From Streptomyces sp. HUAS 15-9 (lineage in GTDB: Bacteria > Actinomycetota > Actinomycetes > Streptomycetales > Streptomycetaceae), in contig NZ_CP106799.1 of the NCBI RefSeq assembly GCF_025642155.1, forward strand, positions 1 to 64,000: a stretch of DNA of 64,000 bases, written 5' to 3'. The notes under the pieces are model-generated. The model searched no databases, was not told where the DNA came from, and saw only the letters and a program-made list of their open reading frames with translations. A program made the position numbers and the translations under genes. Position 1 is the stretch's first letter. Each line of letters opens with the position of its first letter. Positions 52,619 through 60,438 of the stretch are shown here, piece by piece.

Positions 52619-53746
52619 TCAACGGCATTGGCCGGCTACGCGTCGTAGGAGGTCCGCGTATCTGGCCGCGACTGCCGAGGGCGAGTAGACGTCTCTGAGC
52701 TTTTCCGCATCCGCTTCGTCGGGACGCGCGATGTCGGGTTTGTCGAGTGCGGCTTCGACTGCCTCGGCCAACTCACCGACGGAGCAAGGGTCGTTGACGT
52801 AGACCGGGTGGTCGGCTCCGATCTCGGGAATCGCTCCGCAGCGGGTGGTGACGGTGGGAACCCGCAGGCCGAGGGCTTCGACGATGGGCAGACCGAAGCC
52901 TTCGAACAGGGAGGGGAACACGAAGACGCTCGCGGAGCGGTAGAGGGCGCCGAGGACGGCGTCGGGGACGAAGCCCGTGAAACGGATGCCGGGGCGTGCC
53001 TCTTTGGACTCGACGGCGGGAGCACGGAAATGGCCGCTGAGCTGATCGAGGCGCTGGCCGACGAGTACGAGATCCACTTCGCGTCGCTTTGCGATCAACT
53101 CGTATGCGGCGATCAGTGTTTTGAGGTTCTTGTGCCGGTATTGTGCGGCGACCGCGAGCAGGAATGGTCTCCTGGGCACGAGACGGGGCGGCAGTTCTTC
53201 CGGTGCCGCCGCGATGAGGCGGTCGAAGGAAACCGCGTTCGGAATGACTTCGACCTTGCCGTCGATGGTCGAGCCGTGCAACCGGTAGAGGTCCTTCGCG
53301 GTGAACTGTGAGATGGCGACGATCGCCTGTGCGCGACGCGCGGTCATGGCATGGGCCCGGCTCAGCCATGCTCGTTTCACCGCGGGGACGTTCTCGGGAA
53401 AGTACAGGTACTGAAGGTCATGAACGACCGTCACCGACGGCGCGCGCAGCCCGAAGGGTGTGACGTAGTTGAGGTGAAGCCATGCGGACGGCTGACGCAT
53501 CAGGGAGAGCGCGACCGGCTCGTACACCATGCGGTTCACCGGGGCGATGTCGCGTAGTGTGCGTTCACGGACCGGGGCGAGCGGCTCTCGGGTGACAAGC
53601 GGCTCGCGGTCGTAGACGACCCAACGCTCATGTGCGGCGGCCTCGGAACGCAACCCCTGAAGAAGGTTGACGGTTGCCTGCTCGGAGCCACCCACCCGGC
53701 CGTGTCGGACAAAGCATGCGTTCACACCGAATTCGAGTCTCTTCAT
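52619..53746 (-). CDS. glycosyltransferase family 4
   Basis: 375 residues from the ATG at 53746 (GGGAG eight bases upstream). N-terminal half: EFGVNACFVRHGRVGGSEQA, then VTVVHDLQYLYFPENVP and RAQAIVAISQFTAKDLYRLH. C-terminal half: FLLAVAAQYRHKNLKTLIAA, LVLVGQR, IRFTGFVPDAVLGALYRSAS, and the classic VFVFPSLFEGFGLPIVEALG with the E-x7-E donor site. It is a retaining GT4 close in wording to mannosyl- and rhamnosyltransferases. Soluble or peripheral. It is read toward the sugar-nucleotide run, separated from gmd by 147 bases. Confidence 0.88.
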   Translation of the reverse strand: MKRLEFGVNACFVRHGRVGGSEQATVNLLQGLRSEAAAHERWVVYDREPLVTREPLAPVRERTLRDIAPVNRMVYEPVALSLMRQPSAWLHLNYVTPFGLRAPSVTVVHDLQYLYFPENVPAVKRAWLSRAHAMTARRAQAIVAISQFTAKDLYRLHGSTIDGKVEVIPNAVSFDRLIAAAPEELPPRLVPRRPFLLAVAAQYRHKNLKTLIAAYELIAKRREVDLVLVGQRLDQLSGHFRAPAVESKEARPGIRFTGFVPDAVLGALYRSASVFVFPSLFEGFGLPIVEALGLRVPTVTTRCGAIPEIGADHPVYVNDPCSVGELAEAVEAALDKPDIARPDEADAEKLRDVYSPSAVAARYADLLRRVAGQCR

Positions 53747-53920
53747 GGTTGTGCTCCCGAATTGCGCCAGGCCGGTCATAGGGGCAGGACCACGGCGCAC
53801 TGTACGGAGGGCGGCTCACCGGCATATGGGCCTTCTCCCAGGCAGCGGACCAGACGGACCAAGATCTCCATACGGCCGGGTGAAACACGCTTCTGGCCTG
53901 CGCATGCCGCGAAGTCTCCG

Positions 53921-54925
53921 CTACGAGGGCAGGATTTCACCGTTCAGTCGGCTCAGCGCCTGCATGGCCTCGCGCTCGATGCGGGAGAGGTCGCACAGGA
54001 CGGTACCCGCCCGTTCGAGGCACTGCTCATCTCCTGCTTCACCGGCCTTTGTGATCAGTGCCGCGGCTTCCGTCCAGAGGACGGCCGCCTCCGCGTACAG
54101 CTTGTGACCGGTGCGCAGGTGGCCGCTGTCGAGCAGTTGGCCGCATTCGGCGAGGAAGTCGCGGTAGAGGTTGCGGAACAGGGCGCCGCCGGTACCGGCC
54201 TTCTCCATCATGAGGGCGGCGTGCGGCAGGTCCCGTTGCGGGTTGTCGGTGCGCTGGAGCCAGGTGCGTACCCGCTCCCCCGCCTTCTCGATGCCGCGGT
54301 GGCCCAGGTTGGCGATCGGCGGGTTGAGGAAGGCGTCGGCGCAGGCGGTGACGGCGGGAATGATCCGGTCCCGTAGCAAGGGGAGTTCCGCCGGAGCGGT
54401 GAGGGTGAAGGACCGGTTCCTGGCGGTCATCGGACCGCGCGCGGCCCTGGCCTCGGCGAGGCCGGCCAGGCTGGTGGACACCGCTCCGCCCTGCTGCTCG
54501 GTGTCCACCAGGTGGGCGTCGCGGTCGTCGTAGCCGTACATGGCGACGACATGACCGCCGAAGTGCACCTTCGACGTGAAGTAGTCCAGGTAGTAGCTGT
54601 CGAGCTGCAGTCCGACGGGGTGGCCCGCGCCGATGGGAGCCGCCACGTTCTCCCATGCTCTGCGGGGCGAAATGGTCTCCTGGACCAGGAGCCCCAGGTC
54701 GAGCCCGCTTGCCAGGTTTCTGGTGAGGTCGAACGGCTTGACCCGTCCGCCCAGGAAGGGAAAGCCCAGGTTCCTGCTGTCCCAGTAGATGAAGGACAGA
54801 CCCGAGCCGAGGCCGAAGAGCATGGGCTCGGACAGATCGAGTCCTTGGTGCCGCAGCAGCACCCCCAGAGCCGACGTCTCGCAGTGCTGCGTACCGCGGG
54901 CGTCGATGTCTGTCAGCGTGGGCAT
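53921..54925 (-). CDS. BtrH-like protein (BtrH_N and DUF4872 domains)
   Basis: 334 residues from the ATG at 54925 (GGAGG eight bases upstream). The first ~130 residues have the BtrH N-terminal pattern: QHCETSALGVLLRHQG with the candidate nucleophile Cys, GLGSGLSFIYW, and HFGGHVVAMYGYDDRDAHLV with His. The rest fits DUF4872 (helical, VTACADAFLNPPIANLGHRG). BtrH moves an acyl chain onto butirosin; relatives have papain-like folds and unknown substrates. The start lies inside the end of the MerR gene (13-base overlap), so it is coupled to that regulator rather than to the sugar genes. It looks like an insert in the locus. Confidence 0.8.
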   Translation of the reverse strand: MPTLTDIDARGTQHCETSALGVLLRHQGLDLSEPMLFGLGSGLSFIYWDSRNLGFPFLGGRVKPFDLTRNLASGLDLGLLVQETISPRRAWENVAAPIGAGHPVGLQLDSYYLDYFTSKVHFGGHVVAMYGYDDRDAHLVDTEQQGGAVSTSLAGLAEARAARGPMTARNRSFTLTAPAELPLLRDRIIPAVTACADAFLNPPIANLGHRGIEKAGERVRTWLQRTDNPQRDLPHAALMMEKAGTGGALFRNLYRDFLAECGQLLDSGHLRTGHKLYAEAAVLWTEAAALITKAGEAGDEQCLERAGTVLCDLSRIEREAMQALSRLNGEILPS

Positions 54926-55728
54926 GCCTTGTCCTCCTGGACGGGGATGATCAGCCGGGTCATGAGTTCTTCCTCCGGTGCCTCTGCCGGTCCGACGAGA
55001 TAGGCCTCGCGTACGGGCGCCTGCGGGCGCAGTCCGCGCTCGTGGACGGCGGCGAAGAGTGCGTTGTAGGCCACGCGCAGTTGGCCGTAGGGCCCGATGT
55101 GCACGGTCTCGGCGACGAGTCCGCCGGGCAGCGTCTCCAACTCCAGGCCCGGTGTTCCCTGTCCCGGCGGCATCTGCGTTCCGACGGCGATCCGGATCCG
55201 CTCGTCCAGGTCCAGCGGGTACAGCCCCCACAACGGCGGTTCCCACGCGATGCCCGCCTTGCCGAGCGCGGGCAGCAGCCGTCCCACGCATTCCTCGACC
55301 TTCGCCCCGATCTCCGCGGGGGTGCAGACCGCTCGCACCACTGCCAGCCGTCGCTCCGGCTCCCTGCTCAGCGTCACCTCGTAGCCGGGCAGACCGCCCT
55401 CGGCCAGCCGCTCCAGCATCTCCATTCGGGCCCGGTCCCTGCTGATCCGTTCGGCCAGCCGGTCCCGTTCGGCGCGCAGGATCCGTGCCCGGTGCTCGGG
55501 TTCGGCGGCCAGCGCCTGGGCGATCACCGCCAGGGGGAGGTCCATCTCGCGGAGCAGGGCGATGGTCAGGGCGTCGCGGGCCTGTTCAGGCGCGTAGTAG
55601 CGGTAGCCGGAGCCGGCGTCCACGCGGGCCGGAGCCAGCAGCCCCGTCTCGTCGTAGTGCCGTAGTTGCTTGACGCTGAGCCGGCACAGGCGGGCGAAGC
55701 GCCCGATGGTGAGAAGTTCGACTTGCAC
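54913..55728 (-). CDS. MerR-family regulator with effector-binding domain
   Basis: 271 residues. MerR helix-turn-helix at the start: LLTIGRFARLCRLSVKQLRH and YDETGLLAPARVDAGSGYRY, then a long dimerisation helix (about 70-115). The C-terminal half is a GyrI-like effector domain with two repeats (REPERRLAVVRAVCTPAEIG and LPGGLVAETVHIGPYGQLRV), the layout of BmrR-like sensors of drugs or small hydrophobic compounds. It overlaps the BtrH-like gene by 13 bases, so the pair is one unit and the regulator likely controls it. Confidence 0.88.
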   Translation of the reverse strand: MQVELLTIGRFARLCRLSVKQLRHYDETGLLAPARVDAGSGYRYYAPEQARDALTIALLREMDLPLAVIAQALAAEPEHRARILRAERDRLAERISRDRARMEMLERLAEGGLPGYEVTLSREPERRLAVVRAVCTPAEIGAKVEECVGRLLPALGKAGIAWEPPLWGLYPLDLDERIRIAVGTQMPPGQGTPGLELETLPGGLVAETVHIGPYGQLRVAYNALFAAVHERGLRPQAPVREAYLVGPAEAPEEELMTRLIIPVQEDKACPR

Positions 55729-55814
55729 GCCATCATGCTGGACCGTCCCACGGTGGGAGAGTCCAGCACTGTGCCCATGGCTCGCAAGTCGCCTTGGTCA
55801 CGACGGGTTTCTGG

Positions 55815-56684
55815 TCAGCGGGCGTGCGGTGTCATGCGGACCCACAGGTGCCATCCCAGTGCCTTCCCGCTGCCGAGGCCGTGCACGGGCAGTGGCGGGG
55901 CGTGCAGGAAGTGCTTCTCGGCGTGGCGGACGTCGAAGTCCGGGAAGTCCCGGCGGACCCGGCGCACGTCGTAGACCTGTGAGTACGGGTTGTGCGGCCC
56001 GTCGGTGTTGCTGTGGAGAAAGGTCCGCAGGCGCAGATACCGCGCGAGCCCGAGCCTGCGCGCGTTGTCCAGGTGGGCGCCGATGAGCCCCTTGGGACGG
56101 GGCAGGCCGACCAGCCGTGCCACGGGGTGCGCCGCAAGGAGGACCATGCGCCGCAACAGCCCGATGGAGACGAGGTAGTTGAGGGACCAGCGGGCGTACA
56201 GCATGACCACCAGTTCCCCGCCGGGCTTCAGGACGCGATGGATCTCCTGCTGGGCCCGGTGGATGTCGGGGACGTGGTGGAGCACCCCGTGGCTGAAGAC
56301 CACGTCGAAGGACCGGTCGGGGAACGGCAGGTCCAGAACGCTGGCCCGGTGCAGTCCCTCGTACGGCAGTTCGCGCAGGGCGAGGCGGGTGCCGGTTCTT
56401 CCGACCGCCGTCTCGGTCAGATCGACTCCCGTCCACCGTGCGCCCCGGCGGATCAGCTGTTCGGCCTCGGAGCCCTGTCCGAGCCCGATCTCCAGAAGTC
56501 GCCGGCCGGAGACGCCCAGCCTGTCCAGACATCCCGGGATGTGGGGTTCGAGCCGGTACTTGGCGGCGTCGTAGCGCGAGAAGAACTCTTCGTAGTCCTG
56601 CCGCTCGTCACCGCCCGGTGCCCCGAAGATGTTGTCTCCGCACGGGTGGTCGGACCAGAACTCCTTGATGTCCGGCTCAATCAC
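55815..56684 (-). CDS. class I SAM-dependent methyltransferase
   Basis: 289 residues from the GTG at 56684 (GGAGA just upstream). The SAM fold shows motif I LLEIGLGQGSEAEQLIRRGA, then VDLTETAV, then DLPFPDRSFDVVFSHGVLHH (motif IV) and LKPGGELVVMLYARWSLNYL. The start EFWSDHPCGDNIFG has the WxxNPCG-like pattern seen in many methyltransferases of sugar and natural-product clusters. The late segment may be a substrate lid. It could methylate a sugar of the glycan. It lies 37 bases after wecB on the same strand. Confidence 0.85.
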   Translation of the reverse strand: MIEPDIKEFWSDHPCGDNIFGAPGGDERQDYEEFFSRYDAAKYRLEPHIPGCLDRLGVSGRRLLEIGLGQGSEAEQLIRRGARWTGVDLTETAVGRTGTRLALRELPYEGLHRASVLDLPFPDRSFDVVFSHGVLHHVPDIHRAQQEIHRVLKPGGELVVMLYARWSLNYLVSIGLLRRMVLLAAHPVARLVGLPRPKGLIGAHLDNARRLGLARYLRLRTFLHSNTDGPHNPYSQVYDVRRVRRDFPDFDVRHAEKHFLHAPPLPVHGLGSGKALGWHLWVRMTPHAR

Positions 56685-56721
56685 AGATTCTCCTGCCGTC
56701 CTTTTCGCATGCGCATACGGG

Positions 56722-57966
56722 TCACTGGGTGCCGTCGGCCGGCTGCCTGCCGCTCGTCGGCGTCGTCGAGGGGTGTGGCCGCCACTGGGTCGGCAGGTCC
56801 TCCGCGGCCAGGGCGGCCGTGGTCCCGGTGAAGTCCGCCGGGCTGTCGCACAGGCCGAACCAGTGGCCGAGGGCCTTGAGGGTGCGGTCCGCCGCGAGGC
56901 CGTCGCCGTACGGGTTCACGGCCTGGGCCATCTTCGTGTAGGCCGTGGGGTCCTGGAGCAGCCGGGTCACCTCGGTGACGATGCGCTCGGTGTCGGTGCC
57001 GACGAGGGCCACGGTGCCCGCGGCCACCCCTTCGGGGCGTTCGGTGGTCTCGCGCATCACGAGGACCGGCTTGCCGAGGCTCGGTCCCTCCTCCTGGACG
57101 CCGCCGCTGTCGGTGAGGATGAGGTGCGAGCGGTTCATCAGATGGGCGAAGCCCTGGTAGTCCAGCGGTTCGACGACCCTGACGTTGTCCAGTCCTTCGA
57201 CCTTGGGCGCGATGGCGGCCCGTACGGCGGGGTTGCGGTGGATGGGGAAGACCACCAGCAGGTCGGGGTGGGCCGCGGCCAGCCGGGCAAGGGCGTCGCC
57301 GATGGACCGCATGCCCCTGCCCCAGGACTCACGGCGGTGTGCCGTGACCAGGAGGACGCGTCGGGGGTCCGTCTCCAGGTGGCGCAGGATGGGGTCACAG
57401 AGCCGGCCGGCCGTGCGGTCCAGGGTGGTGAGCAGGGCGTCGATGACCGTGTTGCCGGTGACCACGACCGACCGTTGGTCGACGCCCTCGCGCAGCAGGT
57501 TGTGCCGTGCGCCGCCCGTCGGCGCCAGGTGCAGGTCGGCCAGCCGGGTGGTGAGGCGGCGGTTCATCTCCTCGGGATAGGGCGAGTACGTGCTGCGCGT
57601 CCGCAGACCCGCCTCCAGGTGGACGACGGGGATCTTCTGGTAGAAGGCGGCCAGCGCCCCGGCGAGCGTGGTGGTGGTGTCCCCCTGGACCAGCACCGCG
57701 TCCGGCTGCTCCTTGTCGAGCACGGGCTGAAGCCGTTTTAGCGTGCGGGTGGTGATGTCGGTCAGGGTCTGTCCGGCGCTGAGGACGTCCAGGTCGTGGT
57801 CGGGTTCGATGCCGAAGAGCCGGTTCACCTGGTCGAGCATGGACCGGTGCTGCCCGGTGACGGCGACCAGCGGCTCGAAGTGGGCCGATGCGCGCAGTGC
57901 TGCGACGACGGGAGCCATCTTGATCGCCTCGGGGCGGGTGCCGTAGACGGCCATGATCCGCTTCAT
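56722..57966 (-). CDS. wecB: UDP-N-acetylglucosamine 2-epimerase
   Basis: 414 residues from the ATG at 57966 (GGAGG six bases upstream). The GT-B-like fold reads MAVYGTRPEAIKMAPVVAAL, then VTGQHRSMLDQVNRLFGI and VQGDTTTTLAGALAAFYQ. Then HLEAGLRTRSTYSPYPEEMN and LTDSGGVQEEGPSLGKPVLV, all diagnostic of WecB. The enzyme interconverts UDP-GlcNAc and UDP-ManNAc. Length is about 35 residues over E. coli WecB because of a C-terminal tail (after GHWFGLCD). It sits back to back with the WecG- and WecC-like genes, which would use its product. Confidence 0.92.
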   Translation of the reverse strand: MKRIMAVYGTRPEAIKMAPVVAALRASAHFEPLVAVTGQHRSMLDQVNRLFGIEPDHDLDVLSAGQTLTDITTRTLKRLQPVLDKEQPDAVLVQGDTTTTLAGALAAFYQKIPVVHLEAGLRTRSTYSPYPEEMNRRLTTRLADLHLAPTGGARHNLLREGVDQRSVVVTGNTVIDALLTTLDRTAGRLCDPILRHLETDPRRVLLVTAHRRESWGRGMRSIGDALARLAAAHPDLLVVFPIHRNPAVRAAIAPKVEGLDNVRVVEPLDYQGFAHLMNRSHLILTDSGGVQEEGPSLGKPVLVMRETTERPEGVAAGTVALVGTDTERIVTEVTRLLQDPTAYTKMAQAVNPYGDGLAADRTLKALGHWFGLCDSPADFTGTTAALAAEDLPTQWRPHPSTTPTSGRQPADGTQ

Positions 57967-58291
57967 GTCTCGCCTCCGGCTCGGGGGTCGCCGCACTGGT
58001 GCATGCGCATCTGGCTATCGCGCGGTGCGGCGGGCGCCGTGCAGGCAGGCACGTCCGGTCGGCCGGCCGGATGCAGGAAATCGCCCTTTCAGGTCGTCCT
58101 GACTTTTCCCCGCGTGGTCTTTGCCCTGGGTGTTCCTTGCCCTGTGTGGTCTTTTCTCTGCGTAATGGCTGCCCGGCGCGAAATGCACGTGGCCCATTCG
58201 AGTTGCGATGTCGGCGGGTTGCGCATATTGCGGTCGTCCGGGCTCGAACGGCACTTAGCGTGACGGACACGTCCACTGTCAGGCGGAGGTT
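57967..58291. other. 325-base divergent intergenic region between wecB and the WecG-like gene
   Basis: No gene. It must hold the promoters for both directions. A stretch at ~58110-58165 is locally T/G rich with repeated TGGTCTTT and TTGCCCTG words. I cannot assign -35/-10 boxes with confidence. Confidence 0.5.
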
Positions 58292-59089
58292 ATGGGGCCA
58301 GACAATGTTCTTGCACCGATGGACCGGCCGGGCCGTGTGAGCGAGACAGCTCCGGTTCCCCTGTGCGGGCTTCCGGTGCACGCGCTCACCCTGGCGGAAA
58401 GTGTCGCCGCGGCCGAGAAGTTGATCGCCGACGGGCGACCTCACCAACATGTCTCGGTGAATGCGGCGAAGGTCGTCAGGGCGCGGCGGGATCCCGAATT
58501 GGCGCGCATCATCCGTTCCTGCTCGCTCGTCAACGCCGACGGTCAGGCCGTCGTGTGGGCGGGCCGGGTGCTCGGGCAGCCGCTTCCCGAACGGGTCACC
58601 GGCATCGATCTCATGCTGGCGCTGTGGGACCGCGCGGCACGTGAACGCTACCGGGTCTTCCTGCTCGGCGCCGAGCCCGCGGTGGTGCGCCAGGTCGCGG
58701 CCATCGCCACGCGCCGCGGAGTGGACGTGGTCGGATACCGCGACGGCTACTGGTCGCGCGAGCAGGAGCCGGAGGTGGTCGCCACCGTCCGCGAAGCCCG
58801 CCCCGACCTCCTCTTCCTCGCGGTGCCTACGCCGCGCAAGGAGTACTTCCTCGCCGGGCATCTGAACGACCTGAACTGCGGTCTGGCGGTGGGCGTCGGC
58901 GGGTCCTTCGACGTGGTGGCCGGGCTCAGGGCGCGTGCGCCCCGCTGGATGCGCGGCGCCGGCCTGGAGTGGGCCTTCCGGCTGCTGCAGGAGCCCCGGC
59001 GGCTGTTCGCCCGCTATCTCGTGGGCAACACCGCGTTCGTCCTGCTGGTCCTGCGCGAGGCCCTGGCGCGACGCCGGCCACGCGGATAG
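58292..59089 (+). CDS. WecG/TagA/CpsF-family glycosyltransferase
   Basis: 265 residues; the ATG at 58292 has GGAGG only two bases before, so a later start (ATG 58319 or GTG 58337) is possible. Family marks: HVSVNAAKVVRARRDPELAR, IRSCSLVNADGQAVVWAGRV, LPERVTGIDLMLALWDRA, FLLGAEPAVVRQVA, and the end AVGVGGSFDVVAGLRARAPR with APRWMRGAGLEWAFRLLQEP. WecG adds ManNAcA and TagA adds ManNAc to lipid-linked GlcNAc, both using UDP-ManNAc-type donors. Given WecB and WecC in the same locus, one of these two sugars is the likely donor. It works at the inner membrane face and sets the second sugar. Confidence 0.9.
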   Translation: MGPDNVLAPMDRPGRVSETAPVPLCGLPVHALTLAESVAAAEKLIADGRPHQHVSVNAAKVVRARRDPELARIIRSCSLVNADGQAVVWAGRVLGQPLPERVTGIDLMLALWDRAARERYRVFLLGAEPAVVRQVAAIATRRGVDVVGYRDGYWSREQEPEVVATVREARPDLLFLAVPTPRKEYFLAGHLNDLNCGLAVGVGGSFDVVAGLRARAPRWMRGAGLEWAFRLLQEPRRLFARYLVGNTAFVLLVLREALARRRPRG

Positions 59090-59131
59090 TGCCGCCCGAG
59101 ACGAAGTGTCGTACCCCTGAAAGGAACGCGC

Positions 59132-60373
59132 GTGTTCAGCACTGTCTCCGTCGTCGGGCTCGGATACATCGGGCTGCCCACCGCTGCCGCACTGGCCACC
59201 AAGGGAGTGGACGTCGTCGGTGTGGACGTCAACCGGGCCACGGTCGACCTGATCAACGCCGGGCAGGCGCCCTTCGTGGAACCGGACCTGGCCGTCGCGG
59301 TGAGCGGTGCGGTGGCGATGGGACGACTGCGCGCGGCCACCGGGACCGAACCCGCCGACGCGTTCATCATCGCCGTACCCACTCCCGTGGGCGAGGACCG
59401 CGAACCGGATCTGTCCCATGTGCGGGACGCGGCGGCCTCGGTGGCCGATGTGCTCAGGCCCGGCGCGCTGGTGGTGCTGGAGTCGACGTCGCCGCCGGGT
59501 ACGACGCTGCGGCTCTCGCAGTGGCTGGCCGAGCGGCGGCCGGACCTGACCTTCCCGCACACGGCGGGCGCGGCCGCGGACGTGCATGTCGCGCACTGCC
59601 CCGAGCGTGTCCTGCCGGGCCGGATCATGATCGAGATCGTCACCAACGACCGGCTGATCGGCGGGGTGAGCGAATGCTGCGGCGCGCGGGCGAAGAAGCT
59701 GTACGAGCTGTTCACCAAGGGGCAGTGCCATGTCACGGACGCCACCACCGCCGAGATGGCCAAGCTGAGCGAGAACGCGTTCCGTGACGTCAACATCGCC
59801 TTCGCCAACGAGCTTTCGATGATCTGCGACAAGACGGGCATCGACACCGGCGAGGTGATCGCGCTCGCCAACCGGCACCCGAGGGTGAACATCCTGCAGC
59901 CGGGGCCGGGGGTCGGGGGGCACTGCATCGCCGTCGATCCGTGGTTCATCGTCAGCGCGGCCGGTGAGCAGGCGCGGCTGATCAGGACCGCCCGGCAGGT
60001 CAACGACGCCAAGCCCGCACATGTGATCGCGGAGGTGTCGAGGACCGCCGCGCGTTTCAAGGACCCGGTGATCGCGTGCCTGGGACTGTCGTTCAAGGCC
60101 AACGTGGACGATCTGCGGGAGAGTCCCGCGCTGCGCATCACGGCGGAACTCGCCCGGCAGCAAGTGGGCCGTCTGCTGGTGGTCGAGCCGCACATCACCG
60201 AACTGCCGTCCGTGCTCGCGGACACCGGGCAGGCGAAGCTCGTGGACCTCGAGGCGGCCCTGTACGAGTCGGACCTGATCGTCCTGCTCGTCGACCACGA
60301 CGCCTTCCGCGGGGTCAAGCGGACGATGCTGCGCGGGAAGGTCGTCTTCGACACGCGCGGTCTCTGGCGCTGA
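59132..60373 (+). CDS. wecC: UDP-N-acetyl-D-mannosamine dehydrogenase
   Basis: 413 residues from the GTG at 59132 (AAGGAA seven bases upstream). Rossmann start VSVVGLGYIGLPTAAALATK. Central: HCPERVLPGRIMIE, then EMAKLSENAFRDVNIAFANE with the catalytic Lys/Asn region and GVGGHCIAVDPWF holding the catalytic Cys. C-terminal: LGLSFKANVDDLRESPALRI. HCPERVLPG and VDPWF are specific to WecC-type (UDP-ManNAc to UDP-ManNAcA), not to UDP-glucose dehydrogenases. Two NAD are used per turnover. It uses the WecB product and follows the WecG-like gene by 42 bases in one operon. Confidence 0.92.
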   Translation: MFSTVSVVGLGYIGLPTAAALATKGVDVVGVDVNRATVDLINAGQAPFVEPDLAVAVSGAVAMGRLRAATGTEPADAFIIAVPTPVGEDREPDLSHVRDAAASVADVLRPGALVVLESTSPPGTTLRLSQWLAERRPDLTFPHTAGAAADVHVAHCPERVLPGRIMIEIVTNDRLIGGVSECCGARAKKLYELFTKGQCHVTDATTAEMAKLSENAFRDVNIAFANELSMICDKTGIDTGEVIALANRHPRVNILQPGPGVGGHCIAVDPWFIVSAAGEQARLIRTARQVNDAKPAHVIAEVSRTAARFKDPVIACLGLSFKANVDDLRESPALRITAELARQQVGRLLVVEPHITELPSVLADTGQAKLVDLEAALYESDLIVLLVDHDAFRGVKRTMLRGKVVFDTRGLWR

Positions 60374-60438
60374 CGTCGACCGGGGAACTCCCATTTCACC
60401 TGCTACCGCTCCCTGAAGTCTTCCGAAAGGCAATTGAC

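Noticed and set aside
53921..55291. A longer start for the BtrH-like gene, giving 456 residues
   Set aside because: The extra ~120 residues overlap the MerR gene and have no protein character; the ATG at 54925 has a good ribosome binding site.
57395..60433. A very long minus-strand open frame (over 1000 codons) opposite wecC and the WecG-like gene
   Set aside because: It is the shadow of GC-biased genes on the plus strand. Only its last part overlaps real wecB codons, and those are in a different frame.
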